Shown: positions 8,869 to 19,252, counted from the first letter of the stretch. The stretch: 64,000 nt of DNA from Azorinus chamasolen (GCA_963576725.1 OY755243.1:38487243-38551242), one strand, 5' to 3'. Numbers and translations: made by a program. Notes: a model not told the origin generated them from the letters alone.

Positions 8869-9259
8869 ATAGGAGTCGGTAAAAGCAGGTGCTTATTTAA
8901 CCCTTCTCTTGCTGAATTTTAAAATACATTTCTGCTTCTTTACCCATGCCCTGTTGTATAATTACATATATCTTCACTGTCTACAAGTATTTTGATGTGC
9001 GACCACTGCTGTGGGGTGCACTGGTTGCATAATCAACTTGTAAATAGTGCAGACCCTGATGAGACAGCTCCTGCAGGAGCTGTCTCATCTGGGTCTTCAC
9101 TATTTACAGGTAGGTATATTGACGTGAATAGCAAGCGAAGGGTTAATGCGAGCTCCTATGGAGTTTTCTGCATACCGTTTGCCCTGCATTAAGCTACTAC
9201 CTGTTTTAGAACCCAGAATTAGACTTCTTTGATTGGTCATATTAGCGAGACTTTACAGT
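8869..9259. mobile_element. TA-B MITE hosting a TTAA-3 element
   Basis: Left of 8897 the sequence ends AGCAGGTGCTTAT; right of 9146 it resumes TGCGAGCTCC ... TGCATTAAGCTACTACCTG ... ATTAGCGAGACTTTACAGTA. Joined at one TTAA this is the TA-B order AGGTGG-GCTTAATGCAGG, so the host predates the guest. Confidence 0.65.
8897..9146 (-). mobile_element. TTAA-3 element, full length (250 bp)
   Basis: TTAACCCTTCTCTTGCTGAA ... AGCAAGCGAAGGGTTAA with TTAA at both ends. The core stem reads GACCCTGATGAGACAGCTCC TGCA GGAGCTGTCTCATCTGGGTC. Translations of this element give NSADPDETAPAGA-like peptides that can be mistaken for genes. Confidence 0.9.
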
Positions 9260-9497
9260 ATAACATATCTCCTTCGCATGGGGTTGAACCACATCTACAT
9301 CTCCTATCTATATCAGAGTAAAGTAGTTTCTTATATAGATTCGCAAGCTCATCATATACCAAGGGACATCTGTTTGTTGTTTAAAACTGTTGAAAACCCC
9401 TCAGACAGTCGTTTATGTCAAAACTGACATTAATGGTAACACCTGTCCAGTCACGTGATCTTGACAAAAAAGCTTGCGTACAGTGTAATGCAACATT

Positions 9498-9716
9498 GAC
9501 TCTTTTGCTGCAAATGTCGCATCTGTGATTAACTATGCAAACAGTTTGAATTCAGATGAGATGCCGAGTAACTCGGGGTCTCACCCGGGTCCAAACTCTT
9601 TGCCATTGTGACGAATGTTTTTTTTTGTAACAAAAAATGAAGAAATGTGACAAATGAAAATTGCAGCAAACGGCAAATGTTGCAGACGACAAAATTTGGC
9701 AGCTAAATAATTAAGG
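9498..9716 (+). mobile_element. TTAA-4 variant
   Basis: GCAAACAGTTTGAATTCAGATGAGATGCCGAGTAACTCGG ... GTCCAAACTCTTTGCC, with the variant right half (ACGACAAAATTTGGCAG) also seen at about 34935. Ends are weak. Confidence 0.5.
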
Positions 9717-9721
9717 AATGA

Positions 9722-9952
9722 TTTACCCTTGAATTATTAGAGACGCCTCTTTGGCACTTTTACCAACCGAGTAGACCAAGATAAGATCTGCTGTGTTTGC
9801 TTATGATATTATATATACATGCATATGTGCTACTATAGTGTCTGCCATGGACCAAAAGTCTCCTGCCCGTATTCCATTACAAAAATGCATATAATAAAGA
9901 TTAATGACGGCATTAATTCTTACATTAATATTCGTCAGTTAAGAGTTAAAAC
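9722..9952 (+). mobile_element. TTAA-1 element, core damaged
   Basis: TTTACCCTTGAATTATTAG ... GAGTAGACCAAGATAAGATCTGCTGTG ... TTCTTACATTAATATTCGTCAGTTAAGAGTTAA. The second arm of the hairpin is largely deleted. Confidence 0.5.
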
Positions 9953-10307
9953 AAAAATTGAATACGATAAGTAGAAAGCAACATAAAAACAGAAAAGAAG
10001 TTTTGTAAAATTTAACAGTTTGCATATATTTGCATGTCATAGTAGGTAACTGCAGCAATTGTATTCAGATATGATAAATAGGGACATAGTGAGCTGAGAA
10101 AAAACCAACACTCTTTACATAGTTACAATGTTCATCCTTTCTTCGGGTATATCATGATGCAAAGATGCGCGCCTGCAATTGAGTACATTAAACAACATGA
10201 TTATTGTATGTTTATGTTTATATCTGTTACAAAACAGAACAATCGCCAATTGTCGTCACATATACATGTACCGGTATACAAGATGTCTAATTATGGGTCT
10301 GTAAGGC

Positions 10308-10453
10308 ATGAGGTGGCTTAATGCAGGTCAAAAGCAATCCAAAAAGACCCTATAGCAGCTTGCTGCATTACTTTTGCCCTGTATTAAGCACCGACTTGCA
10401 TTTTAAGATTCCTGTGTCCAATCAATATAAGGTCGTTTAGACAGATTGTACTA
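10308..10453. mobile_element. TA-B fragment
   Basis: GAGGTGGCTTAATGCAGGTCAAAAG ... CTTGCTGCATTACTTTTGCCC ... AAGGTCGTTTAGACAGATTGTACTATA: both inner arms and a worn right end. Confidence 0.5.
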
Positions 10454-10557
10454 TACAGCTTGTATAAATAAAGCACTATAAGCTATTTAGCCTACATATA
10501 CATTTCGTCGGCGGTTATTGCTTACTTCTGGTTTCATGATGGAGCAGTTATTTTATA

Positions 10558-10630
10558 AAACAGATTGTCAAACAATTTGGATCCGGATAAGTTAATCGGT
10601 GTCTGATCTGGATCGAAACTAGTTGCAATT
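10558..10630. mobile_element. TTAA-4 core fragment
   Basis: TCAAACAATTTGGATCCGGATAAG ... CGGTGTCTGATCTGGATCG is the characteristic hairpin; no ends are visible. Confidence 0.4.
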
Positions 10631-10921
10631 GTTATCACGCTTTCGCTTATGGGCGACAGTTTGAGCAAATCCTTCCTGTAAAATTACTACACGCGTTTCC
10701 CTCTTGAGATAGCCTGTTCTTTCCCTTCCTTTGAAAAACCGGTGTCTCATCTGGATCTAAACGGTTTGAAAAGGATTTCACATACATGTATTTACGAACA
10801 CTTTGCTGGGAATAAAACATCTTACAGGAGCAATAAATTGCATGTAATGATTGTATGGGAATGTGTATTGTCATTGTCACAATATCTTTTTACATCTGTT
10901 TCTACACCAACTTTAAGGTGT

Positions 10922-11135
10922 TTAACCCTTACACCGCTATCTGCGACCTGACTCACATTTGTAAACAGCTTGGATCTAACTGAGACACCGGGTAACTCGA
11001 CATCTCTCTTAGAACCAAAGCAGTTGGATACTCGATTGGTAGTTTCTCAAGAGCTTAATCGAATAGGACGTACTTAAAAAGCACCAGATCTAAATTTGAA
11101 CAGAGATTATTTTTTCACAGTGGAGCAAGGATTAA
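10922..11135 (+). mobile_element. TTAA-4 element, full length
   Basis: TTAACCCTTACACCGCTA ... GAGCAAGGATTAA, with CGACCTGACTCACATTTG after the left end and TTTGAACAGAGATTATTTTTTC before the right end. The core CTTGGATCTAACTGAGACACCGGGTAACTCG is worn. Confidence 0.75.
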
Positions 11136-11430
11136 AACAGACAAAAAACAGTAAAAGGCAGGGTATACAAAAACTTTAAGGGGTATAATCAGACCAGTTC
11201 AAACGTATAACTCCTTTGATGTGTCGCATAAACGCTGCAATGATTGATTTAAACGCAGCCTATAATTTCATGGTGCACAATTAAAACTGATTGCATGCTT
11301 CATGTGCTCAAACTTTTGACATATTGTTTGCGATCAGTTTGTTGGATATTGATAAGACGTCCAGTAACTGGGTCACTCATCAGGGTCAACACTGTTTAAT
11401 AATCATAGTGATTGTTGGAAATATATTACA

Positions 11431-11441
11431 GGAGAGAGCAG

Positions 11442-11476
<35 letters not shown>

Positions 11477-11530
11477 GGAGAGACAGACAGACAGACAAGA
11501 GAGAGAGAGAGACAGAGACAGACAGACAGG
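11431..11530 (+). repeat. (GA)n/(GACA)n microsatellite
   Basis: Runs of GAGAGA followed by GACAGACAGACA. Open frames across it on both strands are pure low-complexity peptides. Confidence 0.95.
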
Positions 11531-12149
11531 GGCTTCTTTTCTTGATAAAAAACTGTTTGAAAATGTCAGTCTGGTACACTTAGGAGGGTAGATATAAATT
11601 GGAACTGAAAACGTACTCATGTCATTTTCTAATTCGTGATCTGGGCTACATGGAAGCAGAGACATTTCAAATTCAAACCTATTTAATTGTTCATCTTTCT
11701 AGTAGCACATTACGATATAATATGCATGTATATACCCTGACGCTCGTTTCAATAGAAAGTAAAATTATGCACCATGTTAAACCTTAATCTGCTGAATACC
11801 GGTAATTAACTCTGGATCCTCCTTTTCGTAATAATTAAACAAGTTATATCAACAATTATCTCTGAAGAAAATGAACTTTATGAGAAATAGTCCAGACAAA
11901 AATCAAATGGCTTCATCGGGAACACTTTGATCTGGGTCTACTAGGGTCTACGACTGTTTGCAAAGATCTTGTATACTTGGTTCTCGCACATTAAAGCTTA
12001 ATACATACGAAGTTGCAGTACGGTATATGATTGTTGAAGCAGGATAAAGGCAAGCTGTAATAGTAGCCCTTAAAATCACAGTTCCGTTGAAACTACCATA
12101 AACAAAGAGGGGCACCTATAACCACAATGAAACACAGCCCCTCTTGTTG

Positions 12150-12230
12150 ACACAGCTGTACATAGAGGCGGCGTCTGGACACAACACACGGGTGTACATA
12201 GAGGCGGTGTCTGGACACGACACATTCATT
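12150..12230 (+). repeat. Two-copy direct repeat
   Basis: GTACATAGAGGCGG(C/T)GTCTGGACAC occurs twice about 40 bp apart. GC content is higher than in the surroundings. I see no other family copies. Confidence 0.75.
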
Positions 12231-12249
12231 GTTTTATCCATTTACATCA

Positions 12250-12412
12250 TACAGAAACACATTTTCAAATCTTTGCAAATAGAATAGACCCAGAACATAC
12301 CGCTCCAATAGGAGCCGTCTGCTAATGATCGGCTGTTTGGTTTTTTAAATGATATAGGTCTTAATCTGCCTTTACAGCCCATTATCATTTATTAATGGAG
12401 CCCACACAATAT
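12250..12412 (+). mobile_element. TTAA-1-like remnant
   Basis: CTTTGCAAATAGAATAGACCCAGAACATACCGCTCCAATAGGAGCCGTCTG keeps the core. It ends at the TTAA shared with the next element. Confidence 0.5.
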
Positions 12413-12654
12413 TAACCCTTTCCGTCATATAAACGTGTTTTCACGTATTTGCAAACAGAGTAGACCCAGATCAGACGGCTCCTCTAGGGTCTTCTCTGTT
12501 TGCTAGTAGAATTTGATATACATTTGTATCTGTTTCTTTGCTTTCTAAAATGTCTACAATGTTCCACCTTCCATATTTCTTTACAGCTATTTTGTTAATG
12601 AATATTCAGTAGGTATTAAAATTTGGCTTAAACACAGAACAGGGAAAGGGTTAA
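12413..12654 (+). mobile_element. TTAA-1 element, hairpin centre deleted
   Basis: TTAACCCTTTCCGTCATATAAACG ... CAGGGAAAGGGTTAA. The left arm GACCCAGATCAGACGGCTCCTCTA is joined directly to GGGTCTTCTCTGTTTGC, so the second arm's inner half is gone. The copy at 22962 shows the same kind of deletion. Confidence 0.85.
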
Positions 12655-12791
12655 AGAGCAAGATTTGCGAGAGGATTTTGAATGACAAACAGTGTAGAAC
12701 CTGATTAGAGGCCCCTCTATGAGCCAGCCCTCCTGTCTGTGCCTACACCGTTTGCAAATGACAATGCACTTGTGTCCCACATTCAAAGGGT

Positions 12792-12900
12792 TGAGGCATG
12801 TGGTAGCTTAATGCGGGATGGACGTTATGCAGAAAGCTCAATTTCTATATTTCTGCATAACTGTTGTCCTGCATTAAGCAACCGCCTGCTCTTACAGGTT
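12792..12900. mobile_element. TA-B inner arms
   Basis: GGTAGCTTAATGCGGGATGG ... TTATGCAGAAAGCTC ... TTTCTGCATAACTGTTGTCCTGCATTAAGCAACCGCCTG. The outer ends are missing. Confidence 0.55.
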
Positions 12901-13057
12901 CCACACCACATGGTACTTTAATTGTGAACTTTGGTAAAACCGGTAAATAACCGGTAAATACATATTGACATGTTAACACTATCAATAAGGGTGTCTGCAC
13001 TTTAACCGACACCAAGTTATGAAAAACTTATGGTTGTTCAAAGTTGAATCTGGCACG

Positions 13058-13193
13058 GTTTGGACTACATCCGATTGATCAACATTTTGAGAGACAATTG
13101 ATAGAGTATTATACATCTTGGACCCTGATGAGGCACGGAGTTACTGGGCGTCTAAACTGTTTGCAGTTGCAAAATATCCGGGACAAGGGTTAA
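13058..13193 (-). mobile_element. TTAA-4 right part
   Basis: TCTTGGACCCTGATGAGGCACGGAGTTACTGGGCGTCT is followed by ACTGTTTGCAGTTGC and GACAAGGGTTAA. The final TTAA is shared with the next element. Confidence 0.5.
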
Positions 13194-13439
13194 CCCTTCG
13201 CTTGCTAATCGCGTCAATATACCTACCTGTAAATAGTGAAGACCCAGATGAGACAGCTCCTGCAGGAGCTGTCTCATCAGGGTCTGCACTATTTACAAGT
13301 TGATTGTGCAACCAGCGCACTCCGCAGCAGTGATTGCACAGCGAAATACTTGTACACAGAGAAGATATATGTAATTATACAACAGGGCATGGGTAAAGAA
13401 GGAGAAATGTATTTTAAAATTCAGCAAGCGAAGGGTTAA
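13190..13439 (+). mobile_element. TTAA-3 element, full length
   Basis: TTAACCCTTCGCTTGCTAATCGCG ... CAGCAAGCGAAGGGTTAA. Core stem GACCCAGATGAGACAGCTCC TGCA GGAGCTGTCTCATCAGGGTC. Overlapping short frames on + are repeat translations. Confidence 0.9.
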
Positions 13440-13537
13440 TACCGTTGGTGGCTTTGAGCAGAACAATAAAAAATGAAGACATGCTCGTTACCTTGGAATA
13501 TTGCACAAACAAGATAGATTAAGTCACCATGTTAAAT

Positions 13538-13725
13538 TATTCCCATGCTAAGCGGGACCTAACTTGCATTTGAAAACAGCTTAGATCCAGACGAGACGCT
13601 GAGTAAGCCAAGCTATTTGACACCCGGTCCGTAGTGTCTCAAAAGCTTGATCGAATGAGAAGTCGGTAAGAAATTCAGTAGTTCAATTTGAACAAACATT
13701 CATTTTTCATCTCGAAACGGTTTAT
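13538..13725 (+). mobile_element. TTAA-4 element, core shortened
   Basis: CATGCTAAGCGGGACCTAAC, CAGCTTAGATCCAGACGAGACGCTGAGTAA, then AGCTATTTGACACCCGGTC and CTTGATCGAATGAG. The second hairpin arm is deleted. Confidence 0.5.
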
Positions 13726-14029
13726 ATAAGCTCATAGTACATTTACAGCTACAAGATGATCGATCGCAGTACTATATCAATGAAATTTCAATGGATCGTA
13801 CCTGTATTTGATAGTGTCTTCAACCTTTGACACATCGTAAGCAAATGTCTCTCGCAAACATTGATAGTGGCATAAAATCTTACAGTAGAAGACCGAGAAT
13901 AACGTCGATAACTTGTCATCCTGATACGACACCGAATAATTCGGCACTTTCAGTCGGAAGTGTTTTAGATGATATCAGGAATTGCAACAAATTTTCAAAT
14001 GTCTTACCATTATTTGAACGAAAGTTTCA

Positions 14030-14126
14030 ACTGTTTGAAAGTGGAAACGAGTGTAATGGTATCTGCTTAGAAGAGCCCTCTGATCAGGGTCTGCACTATT
14101 TGTTATTTGAATTATGTCGTTAAAGG
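14030..14126. mobile_element. TTAA-1-related (CATTCAAA subtype) core
   Basis: AGAGCCCTCTGATCAGGGTCTGCACTATTTG followed by GTTAAAGGCC. The same subtype occurs at about 23995, 43925 and 51118. A 98-codon open frame (13827-14123) ends in it and is not convincing as a gene. Confidence 0.4.
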
Positions 14127-14390
14127 CCAATGGACCATTGCACTCTCTGACTAGTCAGTATTAAAAGGGCTGTAGAACAGTTCAAAGGGTTGTAGAATAA
14201 GGAACTGCAATGAAAACTAATTAATGTATACTACTAGTACAATGTATCAATGGTTGATGGATTGTAGAAATACATGTATGGTTTTGTGGGAAAATTTATG
14301 ATTAAATAGTTATCAATCAAAACTATTCGGTAACGAGGTTTGTACCATACAAACTACAAGGAAGTCAATGTGCAGAAGATATTAGCATTT

Positions 14391-14533
14391 TACCTGATTA
14401 ATATTCATGTACATTAATAATGAATGTATAAATGTAAATCATGGGGAAAATGACGGCCCCTACAGGAATGCTTTGATCTGGATCCACTCTATTTGCACAG
14501 CGTCAGAGGGCGTCTTTATCGTGAAAGAGTTAA
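14391..14533 (-). mobile_element. TTAA-1 right part
   Basis: TTTTACCTGATTAATATTCATG ... ATGACGGCCCCTACAGGAATGC TTTGATCTGGATCCACTCTATTTGC ... GTGAAAGAGTTAA. Confidence 0.45.
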
Positions 14534-15142
14534 ACTGGTGTATTTGATATAATGAAGACATGTTTAAAGTACTTCCTTGTGCGATGAGAAAAAGTCACTG
14601 GGCTTTCTGGGTCCTAGGTCAAAAAATAGTTTGCTTCACTTTGATTTCATTCTCTTTTAAAATCAAGGAGTTTACAGTTTTAAACTTGAAAATAAACGTG
14701 CCCAATCGCCACCCAAGTTCAAAAGTAACGCAAAACATGTAACCAGCTAAAGTTAATTAGATATATCGAGAGCCTTGTGAAAAACTGTTTTAATCCTTTA
14801 CCTTATGACATTTTCTGTAAATCATGACTATTTTATAAGGTCATTGGGAACTAGGGAGGTATTGGCTATGACAATAACCGCATACATGTACCTATACAGT
14901 ATGCCATTACCGATTTGGACCCACTAGTTGATACAGAACAATTTGTAATAACTTTTGCATCGAGTATCTTAGCATCTTATTAGGATCGAAACTATTTCAC
15001 AAATTCTTATCGCATTTCCTGCAAATTGTAAAGAAATGGAAATGAAATATACTTAGAAAATTGAAGCAGATGACATTACTAAAATTGTTTGTACATTATA
15101 GTAGATGTTAGTAACCTTATTTGTACATACGGTAGATGTTAG

Positions 15143-15300
15143 TAACCCTTTAGCACGTTGAACGAGGAAAACTAGTTTCCTGGTATTGACAAACATTGTT
15201 GACCCAGATCAAAGGATGATTAAAGGAGCACTCTGAACAGGGTTTGCACTGTTTTTCATTCAAAACCATTTTCCATATTTAAACCTTTTATAGGAAATGG
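15143..15300. mobile_element. TTAA-1 subtype remnant
   Basis: GTAACCCTTTAGCACGTTG, ACAAACATTGTTGACCCAGATCAAAGG and CAGGGTTTGCACTGTTTTTCATTCAAAA match the CATTCAAA subtype. A local duplication of TAGATGTTAGTAACC precedes it. Confidence 0.4.
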
Positions 15301-15309
15301 ACTGCATAT

Positions 15310-15538
15310 TTAACCCATTCCCTCATATTGACGACTTTTGACGACTCTGTAAAAGTCACTTTGTGAAACCATTGTGATAAATAGAGCATTTGCTCCTATA
15401 GGAGCAAATGCTCTATTTATTACAATGGTTTCAAACTACAAAATTCTAAAATTTTCCTTTTCTCTAGTTAATGGTCCTTTTCAGTAGATTTATTCAAAGA
15501 GGTTGTATCTAGAAATAGCCTATGAGGTAATGGGTTAA
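15310..15538 (+). mobile_element. TTAA-2 element, full length (229 bp)
   Basis: TTAACCCATTCCCTCATA ... GAGGTAATGGGTTAA. The palindrome AAACCATTGTGATAAATAGAGC ... TTGCTCCTATAGGAGCAA ... is perfect and off-centre, about 60 bp from the left end. The right half carries TCTCTAGTTAATG and CTTTTC(A/G)GTAGATTTATTC. Confidence 0.92.
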
Positions 15539-15659
15539 ACACTTGACAGGCCATTCCAACTGAACATGTTTAGAAATCAAAGGGTTACGTTTACGTGTAC
15601 AAATCAATAGAAACTACTGGACGATGTAAAATGACATTTTCAATATTTTTTCATACCTT

Positions 15660-15890
15660 GTAACCTTTCTCATGCTGAAAAAAACAAATTCTGCTGAAAT
15701 CCTGTCCTGTTACATTTTTACTGAAACCAGATTCTTTCAAGAATTCTTATAAGAAACCTACAACCAGATGTCAAATAGTCTGGATCATGATGAGGGAGAC
15801 GTTGAGTTACTCGGCTGTTAGTCGACGTCTGATCTGGATCTAAGCTGTTTTGAAATGTCAGCCAGGAAGCATTTAGCAGGGCAAGGATAA
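15660..15890 (-). mobile_element. TTAA-4 element
   Basis: GTAACCTTTCTCATGCTGAA ... CAAATAGTCTGGATCATGATGAGG ... GAGTTACTCGGC ... GACGTCTGATCTGGATC ... AGCAGGGCAAGGATAA. The centre has gained sequence. Confidence 0.6.
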
Positions 15891-15999
15891 TGTAATGACT
15901 AACTATATGCTTATAGTCCGTGTAACTAGATTGCTTTAAACATTGCTTGAAATAAAACAGTTGATCAATATTCAAATGTTATAGTGCATTTCTGATATA

Positions 16000-16440
16000 G
16001 AGTAGCACCTATCTATAGAGAACACTAAATGATAGATGTCTTAACAAGCATGTGACTGCTTATATAATACAGGAAGAAGAAATGCAAAAAATATCCTATA
16101 GGTGCTTTTTTCATTACGTTTTTCCTGCATTAAGTTACAACATATCTTAACCTTTCTCTTGCTGAATTTTAAAATACATGTCTCCTTCTTTACCCATGCC
16201 CTGTTGTATAATTACATTATATCTTCACTGTGTACAAGTATTTCGCTGTGCAATCACTGCTGTGGAGTGCACTGGTTGCACAATCAACTTGTAAATAGTG
16301 CAGACCCTGATGAGACAGCTCCTGCAGGAGCTGTCTCATCTGGGTCTTCACTATTTACAGGTAGGTATATTGACGTGAATAGCAAGCGAAGGGTTAACAA
16401 CCCAGAAGTAGACATGTTTTTATTGGTCCTCAAAGCGACG
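16000..16440. mobile_element. TA-B MITE hosting a TTAA-3 element
   Basis: AGTAGCACCTATC ... TGACTGCTTATATAATACAGG ... TTTTTCCTGCATTAAGTTACAAC is on the left, CAACCCAGAAGTAGACATG on the right. Removing 16147-16393 restores the TA-B order (compare GTTAACGACCCAGAATAAGAC near 21454). Confidence 0.6.
16147..16397 (-). mobile_element. TTAA-3 element, full length
   Basis: TTAACCTTTCTCTTGCTGAA ... AGCAAGCGAAGGGTTAA, nearly identical to the copy at 8897 and in the same orientation. The 128-codon frame at 16102-16488 runs through it and is an artefact. Confidence 0.9.
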
Positions 16441-16731
16441 TTCCATTTATATTCTTTTAACTTTAAATATCAAATTTGTGTCTGCTAGATCTGTAAACAG
16501 CGAAGACTTAGGCCATCCCCTTCATTGACATCGCGGTGTGTGCCCATATGCTACACACCATGGTACTTGGATCCAGATGAGACCCCGAGTAAGTTGTCAT
16601 CTCACCAGGACCCACGACGTACATGTATATCACTCAGTCAGCCACATCCTAAATACATTGAGGAAACAGGGAAACGTGAAAATACAGCAGATAAAGGATG
16701 AATAGACAATATGTTTTCGTGATGATGAATG

Positions 16732-16983
16732 TTAACCCTTTTCCTGTTCTATGTTTAGTCCAAATTTCAAAACCTATACTGAATATTCATGGACAAACTA
16801 GTTAGAATGAAATATGGAAGGTAGAACATTGTAACTATTTCAGAAAGTAAAGAAATAGATCTTTCAAATTACATTAGCAAACAGAGCAGGCCCTGATCAA
16901 AAGGCTCCTGTAGGAGTCGTCTGATCTGGGTCTACTCTGTTTGCAGATGCGTGAAAAAACGTTCATATGAAGGAAAGGGTTAA
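16732..16983 (-). mobile_element. TTAA-1 element, full length
   Basis: TTAACCCTTTTCCTGTTC ... GAAGGAAAGGGTTAA; core GGCCCTGATCAAAAGGCTCC TGTA GGAGTCGTCTGATCTGGGTC; interior GGAAGGTAGAACATTGTAAC. Confidence 0.9.
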
Positions 16984-17605
16984 CTGTGTAGATCTTGTTA
17001 AAATAAAACAACACATGTTGTTTTTCTCCTGACGCAGCACAAAGCGTATCCTGCACTTTGTTGTTGTTGTTTTCCGTTTGAGATGACTAGGCTGTGTATT
17101 AAAACATCCTAAAGTACACTCGACATTGTAATAGTACTTGTTTGCTTTTGGGGCTTTGTTTTATGAAATTGCAAAACAAACACAATCCAATATTTCTGTG
17201 TTTCATCAAAAGTACAACTCATCAGACTAGAAAGCCATTACAGATGCGATATGCTTTTTCCCGACGCTCTGGTAGTTATATGGTATTCGCAATTGTATGG
17301 GAACTGGTCCCATACCGTACAGGGTGAGGGTATATGGTTGTCTAATCAGGATAAACTTGTCTGATCATTAAGATATATTTCCTGAATTTTCTTTTATAAG
17401 ATATTGATTGCACCGGCGTTATTAAATTCAGTATATAAAGCAATATGAACCAGAAAACAATTAAGAAGCAGTAAACAAATTTCAGTCGCAAAACGATTAT
17501 TTCAGATCGGATTTCTATCAGTTGCGTAATCAGCAATCCGAAGTATGCCCTGCCCATATTCCCTTGTAGAAACAATTATCCTGTTGAAAACAAAATGGCA
17601 CGTGT

Positions 17606-17775
17606 TTAACCTCTGACCTATTGATTTTCATTTACCCCCGATTCATTCAAGCTTCTACGAAACTTTTGACTGAGTGTCAAACAGTTGGGATCCTGATAAG
17701 ACGCCGAGTTACTCGACGTCTCATTTATATTCAAGTTGTTTGTGAATATCAGGCACGTCGTAAAGGCTAAGAGTT
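17606..17775 (-). mobile_element. TTAA-4 element, shortened
   Basis: TTAACCTCTGACCTATTG ... CAAACAGTTGGGATCCTGATAAGACG ... GAGTTACTCGACGTCTC ... AAGGCTAAGAGTTAG. Confidence 0.6.
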
Positions 17776-17927
17776 AGACACCATTGTTTCCATTTAGTTA
17801 ATCATGGTAAAAATATAACAAAGACCGTAACATTATAATTATATCAATGCATTTTTGCACCGTTATCGCCAACAATAAAGATGATAAAAGACTGCATATC
17901 TTGTTGAGTATTTTTCTGCCACGCCCT

Positions 17928-18141
17928 TAACACCTACCTCGATATCTACGACTTGGTTCGTATTTTCAAACAGCTTGGATCCAGATGAGACACCGAGTCA
18001 CTCGGTGTCTCACCAGGCTCCAAGCTGTTTGACACTCGGTCAATGGTTTGTTAAAAGCTTTGTCAAATTGAAAGTAGGTTAAACTTGCAACTGAACCACA
18101 TTTAGGCAAACTTCATTTTTGCACAGCGGAATAAGAGTTAA
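17928..18141 (+). mobile_element. TTAA-4 element, full length
   Basis: TTAACACCTACCTCGATATC ... GGAATAAGAGTTAA; core CTTGGATCCAGATGAGACACCGAG TCA CTCGGTGTCTCACCAGGCTCCAAG. It shows the usual A versus T stem difference (CCAGAT against CCTGGT). Confidence 0.8.
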
Positions 18142-18252
18142 GTTCCCATTAATATTGATTGATGTGATGAGAATGGTTGTATATATTACACTAAGCAAAA
18201 TGTCAGTTTATTGTTAGCTTGGGCTACGTATTGCTCTTCTCCAAATGGTAGA

Positions 18253-18481
18253 TTAACCATTTCCTCCATAAATACGCCTTTCTACACCTCTGTAAAATCA
18301 CCTCTTGAAACCATTGTGATAAATAGAGCATTTGCTCCTATAGGAGCAAATGCTCTATTTATCACAATGGTTTCAAACTACAACATTCTAAGAATTTTCA
18401 TTTTCTCTAGTTAATGCTCCTTTTCGGTAGATTTATTCAAAGTGGTTGAATCTAAAAATAGCCTGTGAGGGAATGGGTTAA
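18253..18481 (+). mobile_element. TTAA-2 element, full length
   Basis: TTAACCATTTCCTCCATA ... GAGGGAATGGGTTAA; perfect AAACCATTGTGATAAATAGAG palindrome. The right TTAA is the left TTAA of the next element. Confidence 0.92.
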
Positions 18482-18728
18482 CCTTTTCCTTGTTCAATAT
18501 TCATGTAAGAAATACTGGCATCATGATTATCTATTGGCTGAATGTTTTATAACGTAAACTTTCCAAGGGATGTTTTTGCTTTACAAAAACTATAGAATCA
18601 GATCTATATCATGTTATAAGCAAACATAGCACATTCTGATCAGACAGCTCCTCCATATGAGTTATCTGATCTGAGTCTACTCTGTGTTTCAGTGCGGGAA
18701 TAGGCGTTTATATGAAGGAAAGGGTTAA
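18478..18728 (-). mobile_element. TTAA-1 element, abutting a TTAA-2 copy
   Basis: TTAACCTTTTCCTTGTTCAATATTCATG ... GAAGGAAAGGGTTAA; core CACATTCTGATCAGACAGCTCC TCCATATGA G TTATCTGATCTGAGTC. Confidence 0.8.
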
Positions 18729-18801
18729 ACATTATCCCACTACAATGTACATTGTTTATGTCAATTCCAACTCTCTCCTGCTACACAGTTTGTCTTTCAT
18801 G

Positions 18802-18955
18802 TGAGGAAGTCTTCCGGCTGGTCTGCGGTAGGTCGGTGGTTCTACCTGGATTCTACATTGCAATTTGTTCCGTGCGCAGAAGGACCTCCGGGATCTTCCT
18901 CCTTCTGAATTTGGCTGGACGTCGTGATATGTCTGAAATATTGTTAAAACGACGT
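18802..18955 (+). repeat. Fragment of a widespread mollusc SINE-like repeat
   Basis: CTTCCGGCTGGTCTGCGGTAGGTCGGTGGTTCTACCTGG ... CTCCGGGATCTTCCTCC ... GCTGGACGTCGTGATATG ... ACGACG. From memory this order of phrases matches a SINE-like repeat common in bivalve genomes, in degraded form. The open frame covering it is not a gene. It is the best clue to the host lineage. Confidence 0.55.
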
Positions 18956-19009
18956 ATACTCCGGTAAGACCAAATTCGTTGTTTAAAGCGTTTGAGAAAC
19001 TATTGACTG

Positions 19010-19180
19010 AACTACACCTTCACTCTATACCCTAAAGCATATGTGACTAGTGTACTTGCAAGCCCATTTCATTGTTTATACTATACCGTAAACCTTACGA
19101 TCTAAAGCATATGAGACTACATGTACTTGCAAACTTATTTCGTTATACATGCTGCATCTTGCATCCTAAAGCATACCAGG
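19010..19180 (+). repeat. Imperfect ~65 bp direct repeat, three units
   Basis: The phrase (C/A)CTAAAGCATAYGWGACTA..GTACTTGCAA.C with CATTTC/TATTTCGTT is seen near 19030, 19097 and, worn, 19166. Confidence 0.5.
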
Positions 19181-19252
19181 CAACTTCTCGTTATCCTATA
19201 GCAAACCCATGGATGATTTGAAACCATTGCTTTGCACACGACGTTACTGACA

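Noticed and set aside
13827..14123. 98-residue frame with ordinary composition
   Set aside because: Its C-terminus is MITE core, there is no splice context or domain, and the frame is not long for AT-rich DNA. It could still be a decayed exon.
16102..16488. 128-residue protein, the second longest frame in the window
   Set aside because: It crosses the boundaries of a TTAA-3 element and its TA-B host, and its recognisable part is the MITE core translation.
18752..18967. 71-residue cysteine-containing protein
   Set aside because: Overlaps the SINE-like mollusc repeat.
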